Below are positions 18,083-29,700 of a DNA stretch of 64,000 nt, piece after piece. A program made the position numbers and the translations under genes. The first letter of the stretch is position 1; each line of letters begins with the position of its first letter. Where the stretch lies: the NCBI GenBank assembly GCA_019828565.1, contig JAHDYR010000028.1:1-64000 (forward strand), written 5' to 3'. The stretch is from Carpediemonas membranifera (lineage: Eukaryota; Fornicata). The notes beneath the pieces were generated by a model, which ran no database searches, was not told where the DNA came from, and saw only the letters and a list, made by a program, of their open reading frames with translations.

Positions 18083-20836
18083 GGTAATAGACAAGACCAC
18101 AATCGGGCACTGGGGGTCGGCACACAAAGCCACAGAGCTCACCTGGGATAGCAACCCGACAGGGAAACCAGAGATATCAAAGAGACTGGAAATCCCACGG
18201 ATCGGTACGTGGCTGGTCAAACCCAGGAGAACAGGGCCCAAGCTAGAAGAGTGGCCACCACTAGACAGCAAAATACCAGTGGACGAGATGGAGACTCTCA
18301 TAAGGAAATGGTTGTCCACCGGGTTTGCTACCTCCAGAAGGCACCCATTCGCTGTAGAAAACCAGGAACGTATCCCTAGTGAGGTATGGGAACGGCTGGC
18401 CAAAGCCTCCACCTGGAGCAAAACCGCCGCCAAAGATATCAAAAAGTCCCTCAACGGAGCACTGAGCAGATCATGGAGGACCTTCCAACATGACTGGAAT
18501 GAGCAGGTTGAGGTTGGATCCCGTGATGGGTACAAAACGACAAAAAGGATCCTCGCAAACCAAGTGTTCCGCTTCTGGAACGAGAAGCAGCACGCCGGTC
18601 TCCCGGTGATGCTGAAGGCTGGAAACAAGATTCTAGCAAGGCAGAGGGAGATTGCAGACTCCCTCCAGGAACAGTACGCGAAGGTAAGCTCCGGGAAGGA
18701 ACCCACCTGGGAACCCACCTGGGAAACCGAGCCGGAAACGGACATGGAGGACCATCCGCCATCGCTTGAAGAAGTGACAGCGGCGGTCAAGTCCATAAGG
18801 AAGTCCTCGGCCGGAGGCCCTGGACGGGATTATTGGAGATTGTCTGAGGGACCTCCCCGAGTCAGCGTACGAGGCAATCACAGTCCTGCTCGCGAAAGTA
18901 TACGACAGCGGGACCATGCCAACCACATGGAAGTATGCAGCGGTGTCGCCTATCCACAAGGTTGGGAAGGACAAGCTCACGCCCAGCTCGTACAGACCGA
19001 TCCCCCTCACCCCCCTCCTATACAGAGCCTACGGGAGGATACTGAAATGGCGCCTCAGGCCGACGGTGGAGAAGTTCATCCCCAGAGAGCAAGTTGGGTT
19101 CATGAAAGGGAAAACTGTAGTGGATCACATAGCCCTCCTAGCCCAACTCCACCAGTCCGGAAACCGTACCAGCGTCCTACTTGACATAGCAAAAGCATAT
19201 GATACGGTCCCAAGGGACCTGCTGGTGAACAAGTTGACGCTCATGGGGGTACACCCAAGACTGACGAGGGCCATCCGAAATACACTTACAGAAACGTACA
19301 TCTCGGTACGAGGGGCAAGCACATGGTCCAGAACAAACATGGGGGTCAAGCAAGGATGTGTGGTGGCCCCCACTCTGTTCATTCTCTTCACAGCTAACTG
19401 GCTAAGCCAGGCGGCACTGTACCTCCGGCATAGAGAGATCCCGGACCCCTGCCTCCCTCCAACGGACGATAGGCCCAAAAACTGCCTCATTGCAATGTTT
19501 GTAGATGATACAAGCATCTCAGCCGAGACCCCACAGCTCGCCGAAGAAGGCACAGACGCAGTGGTCAGGGGTAATTGAAGCCCATGGACTCCAGACCAGC
19601 CCAGGCAAAAGTGTGGTGATAAGTACCGACGTAACTGCAGCGGTCAGCATCCAAGGAACTCCCACACTGGCGTCAGACTCAGCAAGGTATCTGGGACTCT
19701 GGCTAGCCAGCGGGAAGAATCCGTTGGCAGCATGCATCAAAAATGAAGACGTCACAATCCCGGAAATACCTAGCCCTGGCAGGAGAGCAGGGTGGACCAA
19801 AGGATCCACCCCGGCCGCCACCTCGGAATCCATCCTCAGAACCTTCCTCTGGCCCAAGATCGAGTTCGGGATCGAGATCTGGGGCCAAGCGCTCAGGGGA
19901 AGAGCCATCTGGAACAACTGGCGCGGCCTAATGGCAGGCACAGGACCAGGGGGAGGAGGAGCCGCCCGTGTACTAATGGGATGGATGTGCTGGGAGGCAG
20001 ATATGGGGCAGAGAGCGGTGAGGCTCTATGAGTCTGCGCACGACCCGGACCGTCCGACCCCCTAGGGAATCTGGACTGGGCGACAGCGGAGAGAGGATCG
20101 GTCTTACATCGCCTCTACCAATGGCGACGGAGCGTCCTCCAGGGCACACAGGAGGAGATGCCCGCCAGGGAAAGAGCAAAGAGGGGAGGCTGGACCCTCA
20201 CAGCAGAAGAACTACTGCACACCGGGGAGCCGAACGGCCAAAGGGGTGGCAACAGTACTAGCCCCGGAAGTCATCCTCAGCATGCAGCAAGGGAAGAGAC
20301 CCAAGAAACCAGGAATGATCAAGGGTGAGATGATAACCAGACGGGAAGTCAAGAGAGTAATCATGACTGCATCCAACACACTCCCCTCCCCCAGCAACAG
20401 TGGCAGAAGCAGAGCCATACTTGGGAGCGCGATCGGCCAGCCCCAGGCCCTCCTGAGCAGGATCAAGCGGTGTTGCCCCCTATGTACCCTGGACTCAGAA
20501 GGTGACACCATTACTCGCCTGTACACTGTCACCAGAACCGCGGCGGAAACCACCAAAATCCTCTCAGAATGGGCATACAACCAGCCCCTGGGAACACAAA
20601 GCCACATCATCTGCCAATGCAAGGCGGTAGAACGCCCAGAAGGATGGAATGACATCCTGGCGGAGGCGCATCTACGCACACAGTACCACGCCCTAAGGCA
20701 AGGGCAGGAGGCGGAGTGGTACAACTCAAGGGCAATCCTGGAAATGCTCTGGCTCCTCCGCAGCGAGGACCATACCGTCAGAGAGGGACTGCAGAACGGC
20801 AGACGTGCCCTTCTGAACCTCCGGAAAGACGGGTAA
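18083..20836 (+). pseudogene. LINE alpha ORF2: reverse transcriptase and C-terminal zinc motif
   Basis: The frames 18279-19184, 18916-19578, 19505-20065 and 20246-20836 make one RT with at least three frameshifts. Visible blocks are SSAGGP, SYRPIPLTPLLYRAYGR, VLLDIAKAYDTVPRD (catalytic Asp), MGVKQGCVVAPTLF and MFVDDTSI (FVDD catalytic pair). A C-terminal CPLC...HIICQC finger ends the ORF. I see no RNase H. Loss of frame near 18820 falls in a GGCCCT/GGA context. The layout is that of an APE-clade LINE; I do not assign a named clade. Confidence 0.85.
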
Positions 20837-21851
20837 GTACACCATCCCAGAATCCTATGACCTCTGGGACCAGGGTCAAACTGGGATCCAACCCCCCGCC
20901 TCAACCGAAGCGGAGCGCTCCTGGGATCAGCGGGGGACGCAAGCCCCACGTATCCCGGTAGCACCCAGCCGCGGAAGGGGGACTCAACCCCGAACACTAA
21001 TCTCGCTAACACACAAACGCTCACCCATACTGGGAACGTAGACAACATTCAGCCGGCAGAACCGGCACACTCTTCACACGTATAAGAAATAACCCAGAGC
21101 CATAGGGCGGGGCACGTATGCACATGTATACACGTACGTGCGAGGTATCGGGGCGCAGCAGCCAAACAGGAGGGTAACCATAAGGCAACAATACCACCTG
21201 GGCGGCACCTGGACCAAATCAGAGCTGCGCCGAACGGCCCGGCACCCAAAACTTGGAACCAGCCGGAAGCTAGGAAGAAGCCCTATTGGGAACAAATCCT
21301 TGAGGAGGGGATCCATGCCGGAACGGAAAGTGTGGAAGAGCCCGAACGCAGCCGTGAATCATATAGCTACCCAGCGATGATCGGTGGGTTTCATAACTGG
21401 CCCAATTGCGTGGTACGGCAAACGCCAAGCCCGAAACCGCTTCGGCGGGTGCCTGAAAAATTGCAAACTGGGTCGAATGGTATGGAGAACATATCCCTGA
21501 GAGGAGCCCTGTAGGGAAAGCGAGCAGAAGGCCCCGGTGGCGGGTGTGCAGGGCAAGGCCTTGCGGGTGCCAGGCAGAACGGGGGCCCGAAGGACCCCCA
21601 AGAGTAAGACCTGGGTTATCCCGACTTTGGGGGTATCGGGCCAGCCAGTTGATAGGTCAACATGCAAGGGACTACCCAGCCTTACCAGCTGGACCCTGAC
21701 GGTGATGGTGCTAACGCCCCCAACGTAGTATCAGGCTCGCTCACGAAGGGAAGTCAACACGCTAAGGCGTTCCCGGGGACATGGGGTGGTGCAAACTGGT
21801 AATTCCCTGATTTACACAGGTGTACAGGATACGTTAAATTTCTTTCTTTCT
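20837..21851 (+). other. LINE alpha 3' region and TTTC tail
   Basis: A 1-kb region has no gene. At 20921-20964 lies the hairpin GGGATCAG...CGTATCCCGG, which also occurs in family beta at 58815-58853, 59023-59064 and on the minus strand near 51520-51560. The element ends in TTAAATTTCTTTCTTTCT directly before the target duplication. These shared 3' features are what the RT of this LINE group would be expected to recognise. Confidence 0.7.
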
Positions 21852-22452
21852 AGGGACCCATAGTGTCGATGGAGACGGCCACGAACGGGTCAGAGGAGAA
21901 CGTAGGACGCAGGGTAGAAGTCGTCTTCTTGGCTGTCTCGCGGACCTTCTGACAGATGGGGCATGAGGCAATAAAGCCCTTGATGTCATCCAGCATGTTG
22001 GTCCATTCGATGCCGCGGAGTTTGAGGCGCTCCATGGTGGTCACGGCGCCCATATGGCCGGCGACAGGACCATGCACGGACTCAATGTCCACATGATGGT
22101 CAGACAGGGAAGTGACAGCCTTGAGACAGCGAGAGAGGACATCTGCGGCCGCGTTGTCGAGGCCGGGGATGTGATGAATCACGAAGACATACTCTTGGAG
22201 ACGGAGGCTCCAGCGCACGACCTTCGGGGTCTCACTGCGCGACATGTAGATCAAGTTCTTATGATCGGTCTGGACCTCGAAGAACTGGCCTCGGATGAAC
22301 GGATCGAACTTGGTGATGGCGAAGAAGATTCCATATGCTTCTTGCTCGATCGTGGCCCAAGCTGACTCAGTCATCGTGAAGCGGCGCGAGACGAAGGCGA
22401 CAGGTGCCTCCCTTGCCGGAGACGGGATCTTGCTGCGCGAGGAGAGCGCCAC
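21852..22452 (-). pseudogene. Element C RNase H end and integrase N-terminus
   Basis: The frame reads the distal RNase H (EQEAYGIFFAI, TDHKN, IPGLDNAAADVLSR) and the integrase zinc finger (CPICQKVRE), ending at SIDTMGP where the LINE interrupts it. It is out of frame with the RT-bearing frame upstream; the shift is between about 22400 and 22440. Confidence 0.8.
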
Positions 22453-24001
22453 AGCCGAGCGAAGAAGCGTCGGTCTTGATCACCAGGGGCTTCGAGTAGT
22501 CTGGGAAAGATAGGAGGGGTGTCTGGACGATAGCGCGCTTGACGGTGTCCCAAGCAGTCTGTTCGGACTCACCCCACTCGAAAACGGTCTTGGAGCCGCA
22601 GAGGTCGTACAGGGGAGCCATGATACGGGCGAAATCTGCGACATGGTCACGGTAATAGTTCGCGAGACCGCAGAAGCTTCGCAGCTCGGAGGGGTTTGAC
22701 GGAACGGTCATTGAGCCGAGGGCTTCCTTGCGCCAGCTGGAGATGCTGATGCCCTGTGAGCAGACCGTGTGGCCGACGAACTCGAGCTCGGTGCGGAGGA
22801 AGACGCACTTGCTCAGCTTCAGGCGTAAGTTGTGGGCGCGGACGAGTTCGAAGACCTGATGCAGAAGGGAGTTGTGGCCCTCGATCGTAGACGCGTGTAC
22901 GATGACATCATCAAGGTAGCACTCGACCCCGCGGCCCAAGAGTGGAGCTAAGATCCGCATCATGCCTCGCTGGAAGTAGGAAGGCGCGTTCTTGAGACCG
23001 AAGGGGACTCTAACGAACTCGTACAGGCCGTTGTGCGTGGCAAATGCAGTCCGAGGAACAGCTGTTGCGTCGAGGGGGAACTGGTGGTAGCAGCTGCGCA
23101 GGTCAAGCGTGGTGAAGTACTTGCTGCCATTCAGGCGAGACAAGATGGACTTAATGTTCTGCAGGGGGAATCGGAAGTCGCGGCTGACTGAGTTGAGGAG
23201 GCGGTAGTCTACGACCATCCTATGTTCACCGTTCGTCTTTGGCACGACGAAGCAAGGGGCGGAGTAAGCCGACTCCGATAGGCGGATGATGCCAGCCTCA
23301 AGGAGGGCCTCGACCTCTCGATCGATGACCTCAGTCATGGCCGGGGAGAGCCGGCGAGGGGGAACGTGGGTCGGAGTTTCGTCCGTGACGGCGATCTCCA
23401 TAGGCTGAACCTTGGCAGGCTCACGAGGGATGGGACCGAAGATGTCTTCGAACTCGCGAGCGAGGGCTGCGACGTTTTCATCGAGCTCGATCTGGCCATC
23501 TTCGTCAAGGGGTGTAACCTCGCCGAGGTCCTGAGGCTCAGTCGCGGGAGGAGCCAGTAGGTTGAACGTTTGGATCACGTCGAACCCAAGGATGAGGGGC
23601 TCACCGGTGTCGAGGACGTGGGCGCTGATAGTACCTCCGACTGAGTGGGGAGACCTGTTGACCTTGATGTCAAGGAGCGTGCGATGGGCAGACGTGGCGA
23701 TGCCATTGGCCGTGCTTATCTTGAGCTCATCAGGGATCATGACCAGGCCCAGAGACTTGGCCAGCACTGGGCTGATGAAGGATGAGGAGGCGCCTGTGTC
23801 GACCAGGGCGTCGACGCGGTCGGTGCTCTGGGGAGCAGGGGAGCCGACGGGCGCGAAGGCTCGTACGTTGGTGCTGAGGCGCATGACTTGTCCGCTTGTT
23901 GCCATCTTCAGAGAGATGGGCGTCGTCCGGCGGCCCGTAGCGAAGAAGCCGGGCTTGGACTTGTTGGGGCAGTCAGGCCTAAGGTGGCCGGGAGGCCGCA
24001 T
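22420..24001 (-). pseudogene. Element C zinc knuckle end, protease and RT
   Basis: After the knuckle (GHLRPDC) follow a retropepsin (ALVDTGASSSF), RT fingers (VVDYRLLNS), TTLDLRSCYHQ, RVPFGLKNAPSYFQ, CYLDDVIVHAS and the start of RNase H (KTDASSLGCGALL). Catalytic residues are intact. The gag frame meets this one inside the zinc knuckle, where one G is missing from a GGG, so a frameshift mutation separates them. Confidence 0.85.
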
Positions 24002-24701
24002 CCATGGCAGACAGGCTGCGGCTTGGCAGGGGTACCGGCAGGCTTATGGTTGTCTGGTTTGTTGGATGGGAAGTGGGGAGCAGGCGCTGCGGTAGCGTGA
24101 GGACGAGTGGGGTGGAAGCTCGGAGGCGGACGTGTGGCCTGAGGGCGCGGGGCCTCGGGCTGACCGAACTCGGCGATGGTGCGCTTGGCCTCAGCCAAGG
24201 TCTCGACCTCTTGGAAGGCGGCACGCTTGGCGTTGGCGAGCGTCTCAGGTTCGGAGGCCTTGACCCGGCGGCGCAGTGAATCTGGGGACAGTCCGCGGAT
24301 GAAAGTGCGGCGTAGTGTCTTCTCGTCGGGGAGGTAAGTGGAACAGAGGTCCTCGACGCGGTCGAACCTGTCGAGGTAGGCGAGCAGAGCGCTGTTGCTG
24401 GCCGTCGTGGAGGACATGGCGGTTGCTTCCAGCTTAGACAGAACGGCCTGAGTGCTCTTGGGAGCGAAGAAAGCGGAGTAGATCGCCGACAGGACGTTTT
24501 CATCTGGAAGGTCGTCAAAGTTGTCAATGCGAAGGCGGATCAGGCGTAAGACACGGCTGAAAATGAGCATACGGACAGATAGTGCTCTGTCGTCGGGAAC
24601 TTGGGCGGAATAGGCCTCGAACTTGTCGTTGAAGCTGCAGAAGGCCGTTTCGGAACGAATGTCGTTGAGAAAAGGGGCTGAAATCGTTTGATAGTCCATG
24701 G
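23990..24701 (-). pseudogene. Element C gag
   Basis: The likely start is the ATG at 24701 (MDYQTISAPF). The protein has capsid-type helices (YLDRFDRVEDLCSTYLPDE, LRRTFIRGLS) and a proline-rich linker that leads to the first half of a zinc knuckle (CHGCG). Upstream, only ~50 bp remain before element D begins, so the 5' LTR and leader of C are gone. Confidence 0.75.
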
Positions 24702-24747
24702 CGGTGAGTAAGATTACTGTGGCCAAATAAAGAGAACTAATGACGAA

Positions 24748-26376
24748 GTGAGGTTTATTCGAAACCCGATCAAGGGCAAAAATGGTTATAACAAAAATTG
24801 CCCAACAAACGACGAGCTGATGATCGATGTCAAGATCAACGGCCAGACTACCCGAGCCAAGGTCGACCCGGGCGCCACCGTGAGCTGCATCAGCGAGGGC
24901 ACCGTAGCGACACTGCAGAAGATCGTGCCTCTGAGCACGGCACCGTCCAGCGTCGTGGCACTCAACGCGTCCCAAGAGGTCATCACGACGGGCCTCGCGC
25001 TTGTGGTCAACCTCGAGCTCACCTCCCTGGACTGTAGGCCGTCCTTCGAGGCCCAGCCACTCAGCATCATCCGCGGTCAGCACCACAAAGTCCTTATAGG
25101 CGCGGACATACTCACGACCCTAGGCCTTATGAACGCGCAGGGCATTCACATCGACCTACGCCGCGACGACGACGATGAGGACAACGACAGACTCCCCGAT
25201 CACTCCTACCTGGACACACAGCCCCCGAGCCGTGTCGACGACGTCTCTAATGGTGACAACGCGACTCACGCGGTCGACGAGGTCCACATTAACCCCGATT
25301 TCCCGAAGGTACAGGAACTCAAGGCCATCATCGTCAACCACCAGGCCGTCTTTGGTCCGTTTGACCCAGGTGGAGCAGATCTTCCACCCGTCACCATCAA
25401 GCTCAAGCCCGGTGCCCGCCTGCCGCACCAAAAGCCCAGGCCGCTGCACTCAGACGACCTGCGCGAGGTCCACAAACACTTTGACGAACTCAAAGAACGA
25501 GGCATCTGCAGAGACGCCGACGGCCCAGTGGCAAGCGCACTAGTGGTGGTCAGAAAGAAACCCAACGAGAAATGCGAGCGAGAGCTGCGCCCCTGTGGCG
25601 ACTACCGTCAGCTTAACGAGGCTACGGTACCCGACTCCTTCCCCATGGCTAACGCAAAGGCGTTCCTAGCCGACGTAGCCGGCTCCCAGTGGTTCTTCAC
25701 CGCCGACGTTAAGCAGGGCTTCCACCAACAACCGATGTGCCCGGACGACATATACCTAACGGCGATCACGATGCCAGGAAGGTTTTTCGAGTACAAATTT
25801 GCACCCTTTGGCCTCAGGAACCTCCCAAGTCAATTTCAACGAGGCATGGCGGACGCCATCTCAGACCTCGCCAAGGATGAGACTCACAACTACGTTGACG
25901 ACGTGTTTGGCCGGGCGTGCACACCCGAGGAGCTCTGCGCCAGAGTAGAACGCTTCCTGGACAGGATGGAGCTGCGACACATACGTCTTAAGCCCTCGAA
26001 GTGCTTCTTCGACTATCCAGAGGTCGAGGTACTAGGCACTATTGTCACCCCGGACGGCCTCAAGGTCGCCCCTGCCCGCATAAGCAGCATCATGGGCATC
26101 CAGCCTCCCTCGTGCGTCACCGCACTCCGAGCATTCATTGGCCAGATCGCCTACATCGCAACGTTCATGCCAGACACCCAGCGCATTCTCAAGCCCCTAC
26201 ACACTGCTGTCTCACAGGGAGACCCTCTCCAGTGGGGCCCCGACCAGGTGAAGGCGTTCGATGACATCAAGGAACTGCTCACGGGTGAGATGATGCTGGT
26301 ACACCCGGATCTTGAGAAGCCCTGGGTACTCGAGACCGACGCCAGCCTCATAGGTGTCGGTGGGGTCCTGTGGTAG
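24748..26376 (+). pseudogene. Ty3/gypsy element D: protease, RT and RNase H start
   Basis: A single 542-codon plus-strand frame begins within a protease and ends in RNase H (ETDASLIGVGGVLW). The protease motif is VDPGATVSC; the Thr or Ser of D-T/S-G is Pro, which should inactivate it. RT has FFTADVKQGFHQ, APFGLRNLPSQFQ and NYVDDVF. Gag, the rest of RNase H and integrase are missing on either side. At 26376 it abuts element E in the opposite orientation, with no LTR or duplicate between them. Confidence 0.8.
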
Positions 26377-27765
26377 TCAAGCGTCGAGTCTTGCTCCTGG
26401 TCGTACAGTACCGTCCACGGGGACATGCCCGTGGTACTATTCTTCGTCGAATTAAGGATGAACTGAGCGTGTGGAATCAGTTTCGTCCAGTCACGTGTCT
26501 TGCACTCCGTCATAAGGCACTTCAGATGCTTCTTCAGTTCCGCGTTCTGACGTTCGACGACGCCTTGCGACGCCGGTCGGTACGGCGTACCGATATGATG
26601 TTTCATCGATAGCTTCTCCACCATGGTGTCGACGAGCTGATTTCGGTATTGGGACCCGCCGTCTGTATGGATTAAACGGGGTATACCGTAGTGGGCGACC
26701 CATTGTAATAGGGCCTCAGCTGCCTCTGCCGCAGTCGTGGAGTGGGTGGGGTATAACATCGTAAGCTTGGAGAACGTGTCGATGGCCACCACGATGTGGC
26801 GGTAACCGCCGTCAGATTCAGGTAGGGGTCCAACAGTGTCTAGTTGTACTACGTCAAATGGAAGGCGTCCCATCGTCGAATGCCGGTCCTGCGGCACTCG
26901 CTCAGCTGTCTGCCGATGGACTTGGCAGACCGGGCAGGCCTTGACGAACTGTTTCACCTCGTTGTACATCCCCTTCCACGTGTCTCCTCTTTCAATCAGG
27001 CGTTGTAGGGTAGCCCGAATGCCCAGATGTCCTTGTAAACCCCCATGTATGCTTTCGATCAGGTCAGTATGGCTCGTATCGGCACTTTGTAGGTGTACTA
27101 GACGGGACAAGCCGTCTGCACCGCCGTTGGCCACTCCTGGCACGTGTTCCACGGAATAGTTGAACCGTGCCATGGCCAGATGCCACCTAACCACCTTAGC
27201 GTTGGCAGAGGTGACCAGGTAGAGCAGATTTTTGTGGTCAGTGCGCACAACAAACTCTCGTCCGATCAGTAGTCGCTCTGCCTTCTGCATTGCGAAATAA
27301 ATCGCGAACGCCTCCTTCTCATACGTCGACCATCGGCGTTGAATAGCGTCGAATGTCTTCGAGTAAAAGGCGATCGGACTGGGACCTGACGCGGATTCTT
27401 GCATCAGTACGGCACCTGCTGCGACGTCACTTGCGTCGGTCTGCAATATCAGCTTCGACCCAGGCTTGGGGTGTACGAGCATTCTGTTGTCCAGCAGGCA
27501 GGTCTTGACGCGCTCAAATGCGTCTTGTTGGTCTGGTCCCCACTCAAACTTCCTGTTGGCCCGGGTGAGGGCCGCAAGGGGCTCAGCTATGTCCGCGTAG
27601 CGCTTAATCATGGGGAGGAAGTAGTTAACAGTCTCCAAGAGCGTACGAAGCGTCGACAGGTCACGGGGGGGGGGTGCAAGATCGTGAATTCCTTGCAGGC
27701 GATCCTCTGCGATCCTCTTGCCGTCGGCGCTAACGGTCCATCCTAGATAATCGATCTCGGACGCA
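26377..27765 (-). pseudogene. Ty3/gypsy element E fragment: RT connection, RNase H and integrase
   Basis: The frame reads from the end of RT (VETVNYFLPMIKRYADI-type thumb/connection; the first Val is Met in some readings) through RNase H (LQTDASDVAAGAV, TDHKN) to integrase (CPVCQVHRQ, VVQLDTVGPLP, HTDGGSQYR, PASQGVVERQNAE). It stops at the 26376/26377 junction just past TGMSPWTVLYDQ. A G9 run lies near 27668-27676, where the frame is disturbed. Both ends are abrupt joins to other elements. Confidence 0.8.
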
Positions 27766-29700
27766 GCCGTCCCCCGTCAGTGACCCACTCGAGTGGCGCC
27801 GGGAAGTGCGTGAGGTAGCGTTCCCTGATCGCATGTATGGTGTCTGCTGACGACACTGTCCGCAGTGGGCACAACGTCGTCCACCTCGTCGTCTCCTCAA
27901 CCACAACCAGGATGTTCTTATATCCGCGGTCGGGCTCGGCCATCACGATGGTGTCTGCGAACACCCGACTGAACGGCGCTGCGGGGAGCCGCACCTGTTC
28001 CTGGTAGGTGTCTGGCGTGTGTCGCTGGGCCGCCTTTTGGCAGACCGTGCAGTTCTTCACCATCAGTTTGACGTCCGTGTCCACTGTGTCCCATGCAAGC
28101 CCGCGCTCTCTCAACTTCCAGACGGTCTGCTCCACGCCATGGTGGCCCACGCCAAGGCCATGTACCTCCTTGAACCTGGCACTCTTCTGACTCTCGGGTA
28201 TCTGTGCGCCGGTCGTCTCTGTCCTGGGCTCAACACGGAACAAGACTCGTGTCTGCAGTTCGCTGGTCTGCTCTTCTTCCTCTTCGTCGACTTCATCCCT
28301 CTCCGTGCGGTCCGCGGAGGAGAGCATGGCCACAACCTCGTGCTGTTCGGCTGCGGTCAGCTGCTCTGCGTCTGCCGGAGACATTCTCGAGAGCCCGTCT
28401 GCCACACCGTTGGACTCGCCTGGGACGTGGGTGACGCTGAACTTCATGGTGGCGAGCTCAAGCGCCCATCGCTTGACCATAGGGTCGGTATTACCCCACG
28501 TGTACGTCAAGTTCCGGTGGTCCGTGAACAGCTCGAACACTCTCGTCGCCAGGTAGCGCCGCAGCTTCCTCGTGGCCGCGACGATGGCGTACGCCTCCTT
28601 GCGGTATGTGCTCCACTTCCGCTGGCTGCTGGTCAGGGCCTTCGAGAAGAAGCTGACAGGCCGCTTCGACCCATCCTCCTCCACCCTGACTAGGACCGCG
28701 CCGACCCCCGTGTCCGACGCGTCCGTGTACAGCTGCAGCCTGTCGTCCGGGCTGGGCGTCACCAGCATCTGTGGCGAAGTGATGATCTCCTTCAATCGCC
28801 TCAGAGCCTGCTGCTGGTCCGATCCCCACGCGAACTCCTGTCCCTTCAACTCGAGTTTCCTCACCGGTGCTGTGATGTCGGCGTAGCCCGGGATGAACTG
28901 CGAGAAGAAATTGAATATGCCCAGGGTCGACCGGACGTCGCTAACGTTCTTCGGGTCGGGCAGATCTAGGACACCCTGGATTCTCCACCGCGGGATGCGG
29001 CGGCCCTGCGCCGAGATGATCCAGCCCAAATACTCAATCTCTGTCAGGCCGAAGAAACACTTGTCCTGGTTGAGCCGGATCTTTCGTGACCTCACCCTGT
29101 CTATCACTCGTGACAAGTTCGCCTGGTACTCCTCCCACGTCGAGCCGAACACAACGATGTCGTCCACGTAGACCAGGCAGGCTGTGCCCACCAGGTCTGC
29201 GAAGGCCTCCTCGAGCGCCTCCTGCATGTGGCCGGCGGCTGTGGCCAGGCCGAACGGCATCGTCTGATATGTGTAATGCCCGCGTGCGTATGTGAACGCG
29301 AGGAACTCCTGGGTATCTGGGTGTACCGGCACCTGATGGAATGCTTTGCTCATGTCGAGCGTCGCGAAGTTCCCTTTCAACCTGTCGATCAGGTCGTCCG
29401 CCGAGGGTAGGTCATGCTGGACCTTCACGGCCAACAAGGCGTTCAACGGCGAGTAATCGATACATGGCCGCCACGTCCCCGCCTTCTTTCTGACCATCAC
29501 GACTGAGCTGCTCCACGGCGAGTTAGAGGGGATGATGCCGCTCTCCTCCAGCTTCTTCATCTCGGCATCGAGCTCCCTCGCCACCTGCTCGGGGAATCGG
29601 CGGGGCAGACGGAAATATGGTCTCGCGTCCTTCTTAATCTCGATACTGAATGGCTTCAGCAGTGCCGGTCCGTCTGCGTCACCGAAGCAGTCACTATAGC
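27766..29700 (-). pseudogene. Ty3/gypsy element F pol: RT, RNase H and integrase N-terminal half
   Basis: The frame is open from upstream of 29584 to the junction. RT has CIDYSPLN, FATLDMSKAFHQ and CLVYVDDIVVFG; RNase H has LYTDASDTGVGAV, the KEAYAIVAA Glu and TDHRN. A very acidic linker (EVDEEEEEQ) precedes the integrase finger (HHGVEQT...CTVCQKA) and the first Asp (VFADTIVM). It ends at WVTDGG, just at the second catalytic Asp, where element E begins. It is separated from gag by a frameshift that also removes most of the protease. Confidence 0.85.

Larger units (their letters stand above)
11108..21851 (+). mobile_element. LINE family alpha, copy 1, 10.7 kb, degenerate
   Basis: A non-LTR element is flanked by GGGACCCATAGTGTC at 11093-11107 and 21853-21867, inside the integrase of element C. 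Order on the plus strand: a 1.9-kb 5' region, ORF1 (13044-16889), a hairpin-rich spacer, ORF2 with APE endonuclease and RT (17462-20836), a 1-kb 3' region and the tail AAATTTCTTTCTTTCT. There is no poly(A). Frameshifts break both ORFs several times. It is homologous to the LINE at 60297-64000 and more distantly to family beta at 49-60 kb. Confidence 0.9.

Noticed and set aside
23985-24005. Programmed gag-pol frameshift in element C
   Set aside because: The shift falls inside the zinc knuckle coding sequence, where one missing G of GGG explains it; programmed sites lie after the knuckle.
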